From: an uncultured Marmoricola sp.
GTDB lineage: Bacteria > Actinomycetota > Actinomycetes > Propionibacteriales > Nocardioidaceae
DNA length: 13,356 bases
Direction of reading: 5' to 3'
Assembly: GCA_937868455.1 (NCBI GenBank)
Contig: CALMMO010000469.1
Span: forward strand, 1 to 13,356
Shown: positions 4,945 to 12,011 of the stretch, piece by piece
Numbering within the stretch: position 1 is the first letter of the stretch
Layout of the letters: each line of letters opens with the position of its first letter
The notes under the pieces: generated by a model
The model's database searches: none
What the model was told of the DNA's origin: nothing
What the model saw: only the letters and a program-made list of their open reading frames with translations
Translations under genes and position numbers: made by a program

Positions 4945-7727
4945 GACTGCCTCCGCCGGCTGGGCGCAGCCATCACAAGGACAGTGATGAAGAAGAGGAT
5001 CTGGAGCCCGATCAGGGTGCGACGTAACGGTTGGCTAGTGCGATCGATTGCTTGGGTCGAGGCGTCGGTTTGCACGCGCCATGCGGCGTCTCGCGCACGC
5101 GCAGCACTGGCCCTCGACAGACTGGTGGAGGCATCCAAAGCGCCCGTGATGGCACCGCGAGCAGGGGCCGGCACATAGACGTAGCTGATGCCGTAGTCAG
5201 CCAACTGAGCCGAGGCCCGCAGCTGTTTGCTGGAAAACAAACTCGCCACCATCGCGGTGACCTGGTCATCTGGTGGAGTCAACATCGCGATGGCCTCATC
5301 GCCGACTCGCCAGGGTCCGTGGCGAAGGACTCGGTAGTTGACACCGTTCTGGGCATCGCCTTGTACGACGAGTACGGCGTTGTCGTCTCGGTCATAGGCC
5401 AGTTCGGTCATATAGCGAGGAACTCCGGTCACAGGTTGGTGTTGGACCGGTCCGGTGAGACCCACGGTGACCCACCATCCGGTCAAACCAACCACGCCCA
5501 GCAGACCTGCGACCGCCCCGAGCGCAACCAGCGCCTGGCGCCAGGAGAAAGCTCCCGAGCGGATCCACACACGCAAGCCATCGCCGCCGATGGCGGCTGC
5601 GGTCACGATGCCGGAGTAGCTGAGAATCAAGAACGCCCCCGGCCAGGCGCGGCTCACGCTGGGCATCCCAGGCAGGTGCACCGGCAAGATCACGAGCCCC
5701 AGGGCAAAGAGTGCACCGATGAGCGCCACGATCCAGGCGCCCCTCACTCCACGCTGCTTGTCGCCTCGGGCTAAGGCCATCAATCCTGCGACCATGATCG
5801 GCACCACCAGCCACCACGGTGCACCGACCTCGCCAGCGCCTTGGCCAGAGAGCAGGTTCAAGGCGCTGGGCTTCACAAACTCGATGTCGGCGCGTCCGGC
5901 TTCGATGAGCCATGCGCTCCAGTTGGTGCCCACACCGGCGATCCAGGGCAGTAGCAAGGCGGGCACTGAAACCAGGGCTGCGACCAACGGCCAGACTCTG
6001 ACGGTCGCGCCTTTGTTGAGCGACCACCCGATCAGCGCAAGGCCCAGCAGCAGCGCGAAGGGGTACATCGGCGGTACGAACGCAGTCAGCAGCGCCCCGC
6101 CCAAGCCGGTGCGCCAAGCTGCGCGCCAGCGGCCATCAGGATCAGGCCCAAGCAGCGGCAGTGCGCTGGTGGCGACCCACGGCAGCAGCAGCGCGGCGAC
6201 AACTGTGCCGAGTCGGCCCTGCGCGACCGCGCCACTGGCGAGAGGCAAGAGCCCATAAGCAGCCGCCCCCCAGAACGCCGCGAGGCGGCTCGTGATGAGA
6301 CGTCGCAGGAACCTCAAGGCTGAGAGCACTGTGAGCGGAACACTCAGCAAAAACAACGTCGAGATCGCCCAGGCCGGATGATCACCCAGCAGGGTGCTCA
6401 GGGCCATCAAGGGCACTAAGTACGTCGGCGCGGGCGCGCTCGATCCGGTGCCCAACGTGTGATTGCCCGACCAGTAAGTGCTCCACCACCACCCGGTTGT
6501 CTCCGGCGCAGCTGGCAACGCCCCACCCCACAAGTGCCCGCCAAAGTCACCTCGGGCGGCAATCGCGGCTAGAGCAAAGCTGGCGATGAAGAGCCACACG
6601 AGTGGGTTGCGCAGCAGGAGACGGATCAAACCCGGTTGCTCAGCACCCAGTTCGTCGTCTTCGTGGGCCAGAGAGTCGCCGTTGCTGCGTGCGGCTGTGT
6701 CTCTACCAACGCTGAGCAGAGCAGAGAAGAAGTCGGCGACAGCATCAAGGCCGTGCCGGTAGGGCAGCCACCACGGGGGCAGCAACATCGCTGTGCGCAC
6801 TGCGTCGCTTTGGGTCACGATCCGGCGGTGCCGCCACATGCGTCCGCGCAGGATCCGCCAAGGGCGACCCACTGTCGACAAGACCGCTCCCAACTCACCG
6901 AGTGCTTCGCGAGGGGCGCGGACTAACAAGTTGCCAACGACTCGAATCAGCGAGCCGAAGAACAGCCGCAGGAACCGCCAAGGCAAGCCCAGAGCCGACC
7001 CATTCACCAACAACGTGTAGAGCCCCGCTTCGCGCTGCCTGCGGTAGCTGTGGTCGGCCAGCTCACCATCACGGACGCCTCGTGCGGCCGCCTCCACGTG
7101 GAATACGACCGCTTCGGGCACGACGATTGTGCGATATCCCGCCTTGGCTGCTCGCCAACCGAAGTCGATGTCGTTGCCATAAATCGGGAGTTCGGCGTCA
7201 AATCCAACCGTGGCCAGCACCTCGCGGCGTACCAACATGCCGGCAGTGTTGACCGCCAGCGCCTCGCGTTGGTCATCGTGTTGACCCTGGTCGTATTCGC
7301 CCCGCTCGAGACCGTTTTCACGGCGCGCGGTTCCAGAAATCGTGACGCCAAGTTCGAGCAGGCGCCGCAGTGAGGGCCACTCTCGCAACTTCGGCCCGAA
7401 GATCTGCGCACCCGGGTGCTGCTGCGAAGCCGCAAGCAACAACTCCAGTGCTTCAGGGTCAGGGTTGGAGTCATCGTGGAGTAGCCAGACCCACTCCGTG
7501 GTGATATCAGGCAGCGCCAATTTCACCGCGTCGACGTACGACGTCGTCTTTGACACCACCCCCACGCGCCATCCGGCTTCGCGCAGGATCGAGGCGGAGT
7601 TATCAGTTGAGCCAGTGTCAACTGCGAGCAGAGAGTCAGGGAGGTAGGTGGACTTGGCGACGCCGTCGACAACAGCCGGAAGCCAACGGGCTCCGTTGTG
7701 GCTCACAAGAAGGGCGGTCACCTGCAC
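4941..7727 (-). CDS. GT2 glycosyltransferase fused to multi-spanning membrane domain
   Basis: This 928-residue protein has three parts. Residues 1 to about 230 form a GT-A family 2 domain: ALLVSHNGARWLP near the start, VDTGSTDNS (36-44), LLHDDSNPD (82-90, with the metal-binding acidic pair) and YGNDIDFGWRA (183-193, with the acidic catalytic site). An amphipathic linker follows, with a charged DEDDEL-like stretch near 355-360. From about 372 to 757 there are some ten to twelve hydrophobic segments. A soluble domain (about 758-902) and one last helix (903-920) end the protein. The cytoplasmic GT2 domain would use a nucleotide sugar, and the membrane part could bind a lipid-linked acceptor or transport it. 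The GTG start has GGGTGG about 8 bases upstream and lies 46 bases after whiB2. Donor and acceptor are unknown; galactofuranosyl, rhamnosyl or mannosyl transfer are all possible. Confidence 0.88.
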   Translation of the reverse strand: MQVTALLVSHNGARWLPAVVDGVAKSTYLPDSLLAVDTGSTDNSASILREAGWRVGVVSKTTSYVDAVKLALPDITTEWVWLLHDDSNPDPEALELLLAASQQHPGAQIFGPKLREWPSLRRLLELGVTISGTARRENGLERGEYDQGQHDDQREALAVNTAGMLVRREVLATVGFDAELPIYGNDIDFGWRAAKAGYRTIVVPEAVVFHVEAAARGVRDGELADHSYRRQREAGLYTLLVNGSALGLPWRFLRLFFGSLIRVVGNLLVRAPREALGELGAVLSTVGRPWRILRGRMWRHRRIVTQSDAVRTAMLLPPWWLPYRHGLDAVADFFSALLSVGRDTAARSNGDSLAHEDDELGAEQPGLIRLLLRNPLVWLFIASFALAAIAARGDFGGHLWGGALPAAPETTGWWWSTYWSGNHTLGTGSSAPAPTYLVPLMALSTLLGDHPAWAISTLFLLSVPLTVLSALRFLRRLITSRLAAFWGAAAYGLLPLASGAVAQGRLGTVVAALLLPWVATSALPLLGPDPDGRWRAAWRTGLGGALLTAFVPPMYPFALLLGLALIGWSLNKGATVRVWPLVAALVSVPALLLPWIAGVGTNWSAWLIEAGRADIEFVKPSALNLLSGQGAGEVGAPWWLVVPIMVAGLMALARGDKQRGVRGAWIVALIGALFALGLVILPVHLPGMPSVSRAWPGAFLILSYSGIVTAAAIGGDGLRVWIRSGAFSWRQALVALGAVAGLLGVVGLTGWWVTVGLTGPVQHQPVTGVPRYMTELAYDRDDNAVLVVQGDAQNGVNYRVLRHGPWRVGDEAIAMLTPPDDQVTAMVASLFSSKQLRASAQLADYGISYVYVPAPARGAITGALDASTSLSRASAARARDAAWRVQTDASTQAIDRTSQPLRRTLIGLQILFFITVLVMAAPSRRRQS

Positions 7728-7773
7728 GATGAGCCACCCTAACGACCTGGTGGGAACTGCCCCTAAATCAGGG

Positions 7774-8031
7774 TCAGACAGCGCGCTTCTTCAACTTGCG
7801 ACGCTCACGCTCAGAGAGGCCGCCCCAGATGCCAAACCGCTCATCGTTGTCGAGGGCGTATTCCAAACAGTCGCCGCGCACATCGCAGGTGAGGCAGACT
7901 CGCTTGGCTTCGCGCGTGGAGCCACCCTTCTCTGGGAAGAATGCCTCTGGGTCGGTCTGCGCGCACAAGGCCCGCTCTTGCCAACCGTTTTCGTCGGCGT
8001 CGTCGGTCTCGAGCAGATATAGCTCTCGCAC
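7774..8031 (-). CDS. whiB2: WhiB-family iron-sulfur regulator, WhiB2/WhmD type
   Basis: This 85-residue Wbl protein has the four cluster cysteines C23, C46, C49 and C55. The core ALCAQTDPEAFFPEKGGSTR (21-40), the GIWGG turn (67-71) and the basic tail ERERRKLKKRA (74-84) are all present. Wbl proteins hold a [4Fe-4S] cluster and bind the primary sigma factor. WhiB2 is essential for septation in mycobacteria and WhiB directs sporulation septation in Streptomyces. The sequence is very close to my memory of mycobacterial WhiB2, and its place beside cofD agrees. The GTG start has AAGGGG six bases upstream. A near-consensus promoter at 8166-8194 would give a leader of roughly 125 bases. The glycosyltransferase gene follows after 46 bases, probably in the same transcript. 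Confidence 0.95.
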   Translation of the reverse strand: MRELYLLETDDADENGWQERALCAQTDPEAFFPEKGGSTREAKRVCLTCDVRGDCLEYALDNDERFGIWGGLSERERRKLKKRAV

Positions 8032-8064
8032 GGTTCGCCCCTTCGACCCTTAGCCGGTTCGTGA

Positions 8065-8094
8065 TTCACAATCCGGTCGTTTGATACTTGTAGT
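8065..8094 (+). promoter_or_regulatory. Possible cofD promoter
   Basis: TTCACA (8065-8070, one mismatch to TTGACA) is followed after 18 bases by TGTAGT (8089-8094, four of six to TATAAT). A transcript would start near 8101 and give cofD a leader of about 120 bases. That leader would overlap the proposed whiB2 leader in antisense by some 50-60 bases. The call rests on motif likeness only. Confidence 0.35.
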
Positions 8095-8151
8095 CCCGAG
8101 TTCCCTCCCGGCGAGTCTGCAACCTAGGCTGCGTCTGCGGCGGTAAGGGAA

Positions 8152-8172
8152 ATTACATTGGTGTGATTACAT
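8152..8172. repeat. Direct repeat ATTACAT in whiB2-cofD gap
   Basis: ATTACAT occurs at 8152-8158 and 8166-8172, 14 bases start to start. On the minus strand each copy reads ATGTAAT. The copy at 8166 supplies the proposed whiB2 -10 hexamer TGTAAT, and the other lies just downstream at the expected start region. It could be a tandem -10, a regulator half-site pair, or chance in an A/T-rich pocket. Confidence 0.5.
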
Positions 8173-8194
8173 GCCCCTTCGGTGACAAAGTCAA
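8166..8194 (-). promoter_or_regulatory. whiB2 promoter, near sigma-70 consensus
   Basis: On the minus strand TTGACT (8194-8189) and TGTAAT (8171-8166) are separated by 17 bases. Each differs from consensus at one position, the best -35/-10 pair I found in the window. Transcription would begin around 8159 and leave an untranslated leader of about 125-130 bases before the GTG at 8031. Confidence 0.55.
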
Positions 8195-8221
8195 GCCGTA
8201 AAGCACTCTGAAAGGTGATAG

Positions 8222-9229
8222 ATGCCCGATTTGTCTCTCGTGTCTTCGAGGGTGCCCTCGAGGGTCACTGTGCTCTCGGGTGGAGTGGGGGGTGCCCGCT
8301 TCATTCGCGGGCTGTTGCACCTGATCCAAACCTCCGGCTCTGACACTGCTGTGAGCGTGGTGACCAACACTGCCGACGACTGGTGGATCCACGGCCTCAA
8401 GGTCTGCCCTGACCTCGACACGGTGATGTACACCTTGGGCGAAGGCATCGATCAAGAGCGCGGCTGGGGACGAGTTGAGGAGAGCTGGCAGTGCAAAGAG
8501 GAGTTGGCGGCGTACGGCGTCGAACCGACCTGGTTTGGACTCGGTGACCGCGACCTAGCCACCCACCTGGTGCGCACCCAAATGCTTGATGCGGGCTACT
8601 CCCTCACCGATGTGACCGCAGCTTTGTGCACCCGCTGGAACCCAGGCGTCACGTTGTTGCCGATGACTGACGACCGAGTCGAAACCCACGTGGTGATCAC
8701 CGATCCAGCAGATGGGGAACAGAAGGCGGTGCACTTCCAGGAGTACTGGGTGCGTCACCGGGCCAACGTGCCTGCCCACGGGCTGGCAGTCATTGGACTG
8801 GCCGAATCTCGCGCCACCAACCAGGTGGTGGAAGCGATTACTGGCGCTGACCTCGTGATCGTGCCGCCCTCAAACCCCATCGTGTCCGTCGGCACCATCG
8901 TGGGCGTGCCCGGTGTGCGCGAGGCTCTTGAGTCGACTGCTGCTCCCGTGGTTGGAGTTTCGGGAATCGTGGGAGGCGACCACGTGCACGGCATGGCGCG
9001 CCAGCTACTCACCCTTCATGACATCGAGGTGAGCGCAGCTGGCGTCGCTGAGCACTACGGCGCACGCCCCCACGGCCTGCTCGACGCCTGGCTGGTCGAC
9101 GAGCGCGACGCGGGTCTTGTCTCGCGCATTGAGTCCGCTGGCATCAAGTGCCAGGGACGGCCGCTAATGATGACCGATCTCGACGCCACCGCAGCAATCG
9201 CGCGCGCAGCAATCGAGTTGGTCTCTTAA
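8222..9229 (+). CDS. cofD: CofD/FbiA, F420 precursor phospho-transferase
   Basis: CofD transfers an activated lactate-type phosphodiester to the riboflavin-derived chromophore Fo. Archaea make F420-0 this way from LPPG. Actinobacterial FbiA instead uses enolpyruvyl-diphospho-guanosine and makes dehydro-F420-0, which is the likely reaction here. The 335 residues include the nucleotide loop GGVGGARF (20-27), NTADDWWIHGL (49-59), GLGDRD (106-111) and PPSNPIVSVGTIVGVPG (215-231), all CofD signatures. The ATG at 8222 has AAAGGTG just upstream, though the family core begins near residue 14 (RVTVLSGG), so about 12 N-terminal residues are extra. A perfect inverted repeat lies within these first codons. 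The TAA stop overlaps the cofE ATG (TAATG), so the pair is one operon, as fbiA-fbiB in mycobacteria. Confidence 0.95.
   Translation: MPDLSLVSSRVPSRVTVLSGGVGGARFIRGLLHLIQTSGSDTAVSVVTNTADDWWIHGLKVCPDLDTVMYTLGEGIDQERGWGRVEESWQCKEELAAYGVEPTWFGLGDRDLATHLVRTQMLDAGYSLTDVTAALCTRWNPGVTLLPMTDDRVETHVVITDPADGEQKAVHFQEYWVRHRANVPAHGLAVIGLAESRATNQVVEAITGADLVIVPPSNPIVSVGTIVGVPGVREALESTAAPVVGVSGIVGGDHVHGMARQLLTLHDIEVSAAGVAEHYGARPHGLLDAWLVDERDAGLVSRIESAGIKCQGRPLMMTDLDATAAIARAAIELVS
8246..8261. repeat. Perfect 16-base palindrome inside cofD 5' end
   Basis: TCGAGGG-TG-CCCTCGA reads the same on both strands and covers codons 9-14 of cofD. The unit TCGAGGGT also recurs directly (8246-8253 and 8258-8265). In mRNA it could fold over a GGTGCC loop with a five-pair stem. 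It might affect cofD translation, bind a dimeric protein, or be coincidence of Arg/Val/Pro codons. Confidence 0.6.
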
Positions 9230-10152
9230 TGGACCTCCAGATCCTGGCCCCCGATGGCGTCGAGGAAGTCCTCACGGGAGCCGATCTGGTAGCGCTCATT
9301 GGCTCGCATCTGCCCGACCTGCGCGAGGGTGACATCGTGCTGATCACCAGCAAGATCCTCAGTAAATCCGAAGGCCGAGTGGTCGATGGCGAGCGAACCG
9401 ACCACGTGGCCGCCGAGACCTCGCAGATCGTGGCACAGCGCGGTCAAACCGTGATCGCGCGCACCCGCCTCGGCATCGTGCAGGCTGCCGCTGGCGTTGA
9501 CTCCTCCAACCTAGAGGTCGGCAAGTCGATCTTGTTGCCCCTCGATCCCGACGCCAGCGCCCGGTCAATCCGAGAGGCACTGCTGCCCAACGTCGCGGTT
9601 GTCATCACCGACACCGCCGGGCGGGCCTGGCGCACAGGCCAGACCGACATCGCGATTGGTGTCGCCGGGATCGACGTGCTCGATGACCACACCGGTCGCA
9701 CCGATTCCTACGGCAACACCCTGGCTGTGACCGCACCTGCCATCGCCGATGAACTGGCCGGAGCCGCTGATCTGGTGAAGACCAAGTTGGGGGCTCGACC
9801 GCTCGCCGTCGTACGAGGGCTCGCGGAACGGGTGTTGCCGCGCGGTGAGCACGGTCCCGGTGCGGTTGCCCTGCAACGGCCCATTGATCAAGACATGTTC
9901 GCCCTCGGCGCTCGTGAGGCCGTGTTAGCAGCTGTGGCCGGCTTGCACCCTGAGTGCTTCGGGTCGCCGGTTGACCTCGACGACCTGGTTCAGGTGCTGG
10001 GCCGGCTTGGCGTCGTCGTACTCACTGAAGGTGGGGTTGTCACCGCCACCTTGGCCCCTGACAGCAACACGCCCGTGTCAGTCGTGGCTCAAGCCCTGGG
10101 GTGGCTGGCCACCCCCGTTGACGCTGGGTGGGCCTTGACCCCTCGGGGCTAA
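9229..10152 (+). CDS. cofE: CofE, coenzyme F420-0:L-glutamate ligase, no nitroreductase domain
   Basis: CofE adds L-glutamates to F420-0 with GTP, giving the polyglutamate tail. The 307 residues hold the CofE motifs: SKILSKSEGR (41-50), GVDSSN (89-94), DTAGRAWRTGQTDIAIG (128-144) with YGNTLAVT (161-168), and DELAGAADLVKTKLGARP (174-191). The catalytic core ends near residue 240. Mycobacterial FbiB is about 450 residues because a C-terminal FMN nitroreductase domain reduces dehydro-F420. Here only about 65 residues follow (240-307), too few for that domain, and I do not recognise them. The open frame extends upstream to 9148 inside cofD, but the ATG at 9229 in TAATG fits the family start. Its stop overlaps the convergent manC stop by four bases (CTAA). 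Confidence 0.93.
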   Translation: MDLQILAPDGVEEVLTGADLVALIGSHLPDLREGDIVLITSKILSKSEGRVVDGERTDHVAAETSQIVAQRGQTVIARTRLGIVQAAAGVDSSNLEVGKSILLPLDPDASARSIREALLPNVAVVITDTAGRAWRTGQTDIAIGVAGIDVLDDHTGRTDSYGNTLAVTAPAIADELAGAADLVKTKLGARPLAVVRGLAERVLPRGEHGPGAVALQRPIDQDMFALGAREAVLAAVAGLHPECFGSPVDLDDLVQVLGRLGVVVLTEGGVVTATLAPDSNTPVSVVAQALGWLATPVDAGWALTPRG

Positions 10153-11219
10153 ATCAAATCGGTGCGACCACGCTCGCGCAGTACGTCGACAATCGCCTTC
10201 ACCTGCTGAGCATGCGCGCGCGTAGTGACCAGCACCGCGTCCTCGGTCTCAACGACCACAACATCGTCGAGCCCAACTACGGCAACCATTCGGTCCGTGC
10301 CACGCACGACCAGCCCACTGCCATCACGCACAATCACGCCACTGCCATCGCCAAGCACCCGCACCCCGTCAACCTCAGGGAGCATGTGGGCCAGCGAATC
10401 AAAGTCGCCCACGTCATCCCAGGTGAACTCACCGGGCACCATCGCCACCTTGCCCAGGAGTGCGGCAGGTTCGGCCACGGCATGGTCAATCGCAATCTTG
10501 GTCAGCTCAGGCCACACAGCATCGAGCACACTCGAGTCAGCCGCAATCTGGCGAGCACCCGCGGCGAGCTCCGGATGGTTCATCGCCAAGAGATCGAGCA
10601 ACACGCTGGCCCGGCATACGAACATGCCCGCATTCCAGCGGTACTCCCCCGATGCGAGGTACTGCGCGGCCCGTTGCGCATCAGGCTTCTCCACAAACTC
10701 CTCCACCACTCGCGCGGTCGAGAACCCCTCGATGCGGGCCGATGCCTTGATGTAACCGAACGCGCTCGACGGTGCAGTCGGCTCGATGCCGATCGTGACC
10801 AGCCATCCCTGATCGGCTGCCGCCGCCGCCTCACGAACACACGCGCGCAGGGCATCAGCGTCAGGGATCACGTGATCGGCCGCAAACGAACCGATCAGCC
10901 CGTCTGGCTGACGCTGCTCCACCACGGCTGCTGCCCAGGCGATCGCCGCCATCGAATCGCGTGCCGAAGGTTCAGCCAATACGGTTTGTGCCTCAGGGAG
11001 TTGGCGGCGTACTGCAGCCGCGTGAGCGGCCCCAGTGACCACAATCAGCCGATCGCCAACCAGCGGCGTCAGCCGATCAACCGTTGCCTGCAGCAGGGTG
11101 CGGCCCGTGCCCGTGAGGTCGTGCAGGAACTTCGGCTCACCGGCCCGCGACAACGGCCACAGCCTGGTGCCCGCACCACCGGCAGGCACGACACCCCACA
11201 AACGATCCACTGCACTCAT
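10149..11219 (-). CDS. manC: Mannose-1-phosphate guanylyltransferase
   Basis: This 356-residue enzyme makes GDP-mannose from mannose-1-phosphate and GTP. The nucleotidyltransferase signature VVPAGGAGTRLWPLSR is at 10-25, followed by EPKFLHDL (28-35). The metal-site region FAADHVI is at 112-118. EEFVEKP is at 173-179, WNAGMF at 195-200 and FTWDDVGDFDSL at 265-276. The C-terminal left-handed beta-helix part (about 285-335) is present. There is no fused isomerase domain, matching the short actinobacterial form. The frame is open upstream to 11630, but the ATG at 11219 has GGGAGGA 8 bases before it and fits the family start; the extension lies antisense to the TIGR03089 gene. It stands alone on its strand, divergent from TIGR03089 by 33 bases. 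With ManB it completes mannose activation. Confidence 0.95.
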   Translation of the reverse strand: MSAVDRLWGVVPAGGAGTRLWPLSRAGEPKFLHDLTGTGRTLLQATVDRLTPLVGDRLIVVTGAAHAAAVRRQLPEAQTVLAEPSARDSMAAIAWAAAVVEQRQPDGLIGSFAADHVIPDADALRACVREAAAAADQGWLVTIGIEPTAPSSAFGYIKASARIEGFSTARVVEEFVEKPDAQRAAQYLASGEYRWNAGMFVCRASVLLDLLAMNHPELAAGARQIAADSSVLDAVWPELTKIAIDHAVAEPAALLGKVAMVPGEFTWDDVGDFDSLAHMLPEVDGVRVLGDGSGVIVRDGSGLVVRGTDRMVAVVGLDDVVVVETEDAVLVTTRAHAQQVKAIVDVLRERGRTDLI

Positions 11220-11240
11220 GCGCGCATCCTCCCACCCAGC

Positions 11241-11246
11241 TACGGT
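11241..11246 (+). promoter_or_regulatory. Probable -10 element, leaderless start of TIGR03089 gene
   Basis: TACGGT fits TANNNT and is followed by six bases (TGCGCC) and then GTG at 11253. No Shine-Dalgarno precedes that codon. The layout matches those at 3095 and 13343. It also helps fix the gene start, since the reading frame is open for more than 1,100 bases upstream. Confidence 0.5.
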
Positions 11247-11252
11247 TGCGCC

Positions 11253-11873
11253 GTGGTCAGCTTCAACACTCTTCTCAGTGCGCGTCTTCGACACGACCCA
11301 GGCAAGCCTCTGATCACCTTCTACGACGACCTCAGCGGCGAACGCACCGAGTTGTCTGTGACGACCTGGGCGAACTGGGTCGCCAAGACCGCCGGCGTTT
11401 TGGTTGACGACCTCGATCTGATGGATGGCGACCACCTGGCTATTGACCTGCCCACGCACTGGCTTGGCACCGTCTTTTTGGGCGCCTCGTGGCTCATGGG
11501 TGCCACAGTGGATTCTGAGGCCCCCGTCCGAATCACCGCTTTCGGCGCCGCAGGTGACCTGGTGTGCTCGCTGCACCCCTTCGCGCTCCCGTGCCCCGAG
11601 CCTGTCGCGCCCGCCCTCGACTTCGGGCATGTCTGGCCAAACCAGCCCGATGTTTTTCTCGGCGTGCCCTCCGACGCGGACCTCCTCCCTGATATCCCTC
11701 CCTCATCTGCTCGCGTGATGAGCGACGCCAACCCCTTAAGTTCCACAGGCGTCTCCCAACTCATCGCAGCTCTGCGCGGCACTGGTTCGTTAGTGATCGT
11801 GGCCAACCCCGACCCGAGTTCGCTGGAGTCCCGCGCGACCACTGAGCACGTGGACGAAGTCACGTGGAGCTAG
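11253..11873 (+). CDS. TIGR03089 family protein
   Basis: This 206-residue protein opens VVSFNTLLSARLRHDPGKPL (the first V read as Met) and continues with ITFYDDLSGERTELSVTTWA and DLPTHWLGTVFLGASWLMGA. This is the pattern of the actinobacterial TIGR03089 family (Rv3268 is my reference). The family resembles the N-terminal lobe of acyl-CoA synthetase-type AMP-binding enzymes but lacks the AMP-binding and catalytic parts. The role is unknown. In this class the gene lies in the manC/rhamnose region, as here. The start is set by the family opening, the divergent manC ATG and the TACGGT element; the frame itself is open as far back as 10128, antisense to manC. A strong hairpin follows the TAG stop. 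Confidence 0.85.
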   Translation: MVSFNTLLSARLRHDPGKPLITFYDDLSGERTELSVTTWANWVAKTAGVLVDDLDLMDGDHLAIDLPTHWLGTVFLGASWLMGATVDSEAPVRITAFGAAGDLVCSLHPFALPCPEPVAPALDFGHVWPNQPDVFLGVPSDADLLPDIPPSSARVMSDANPLSSTGVSQLIAALRGTGSLVIVANPDPSSLESRATTEHVDEVTWS

Positions 11874-11877
11874 GTGA

Positions 11878-11903
11878 AAAGTCACAGGTTTACTTGTGAC
11901 TTT
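11878..11903. terminator. Hairpin terminator between convergent genes
   Basis: AAAGTCACA and TGTGACTTT form a perfect nine-pair stem around an eight-base centre; a G-U and a G-C pair can extend it, leaving a TTTA loop. It starts five bases after the TIGR03089 stop. The arms end in A and T runs on both strands, so it could stop transcription from both sides, including the HNH gene that ends at 12012. The T run is short, so this is not a textbook intrinsic terminator. Confidence 0.7.
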
Positions 11904-11925
11904 GTCGCTTTGCTGGGGGGATCTC

Positions 11926-11956
11926 CCGGGTAAAGCGTTTGTTTGCCGGGTGAAGC
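11926..11956. repeat. Imperfect direct repeat CCGGGTRAAGC
   Basis: CCGGGTAAAGC (11926-11936) and CCGGGTGAAGC (11946-11956) match at 10 of 11 positions with a 20-base period. They lie in the 138-base gap between the TIGR03089 stop and the HNH gene stop. Nothing else was recognised in that gap besides the hairpin. Function unknown. Confidence 0.4.
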
Positions 11957-12011
11957 TGTGGCTGGTGTGACTGGGCGGGTGTGTACCTAGCGGTCTTCTG
12001 GGCAGGTCGGT

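Noticed and set aside
7761..7774. Short inverted repeat CCCT-AAATC-AGGG between whiB2 and the glycosyltransferase as a terminator
   Set aside because: Only a four-pair stem with no T run; the two genes are more likely co-transcribed.
9148..9228. Upstream extension of CofE inside cofD
   Set aside because: The translated stretch is Arg/Ser-rich and non-family; ATG at 9229 in a TAATG junction fits CofE.
10128..11252. Very long open plus-strand frame running from the end of cofE through the manC region into the TIGR03089 gene
   Set aside because: It is antisense to a clear ManC protein with all motifs. The frame is open because of high-GC codon bias. Only the part from 11253 matches a family.
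11220..11630. N-terminal extension of ManC on the minus strand
   Set aside because: The sequence is antisense to TIGR03089 and resembles nothing in the family; a good Shine-Dalgarno and ATG occur at 11219.
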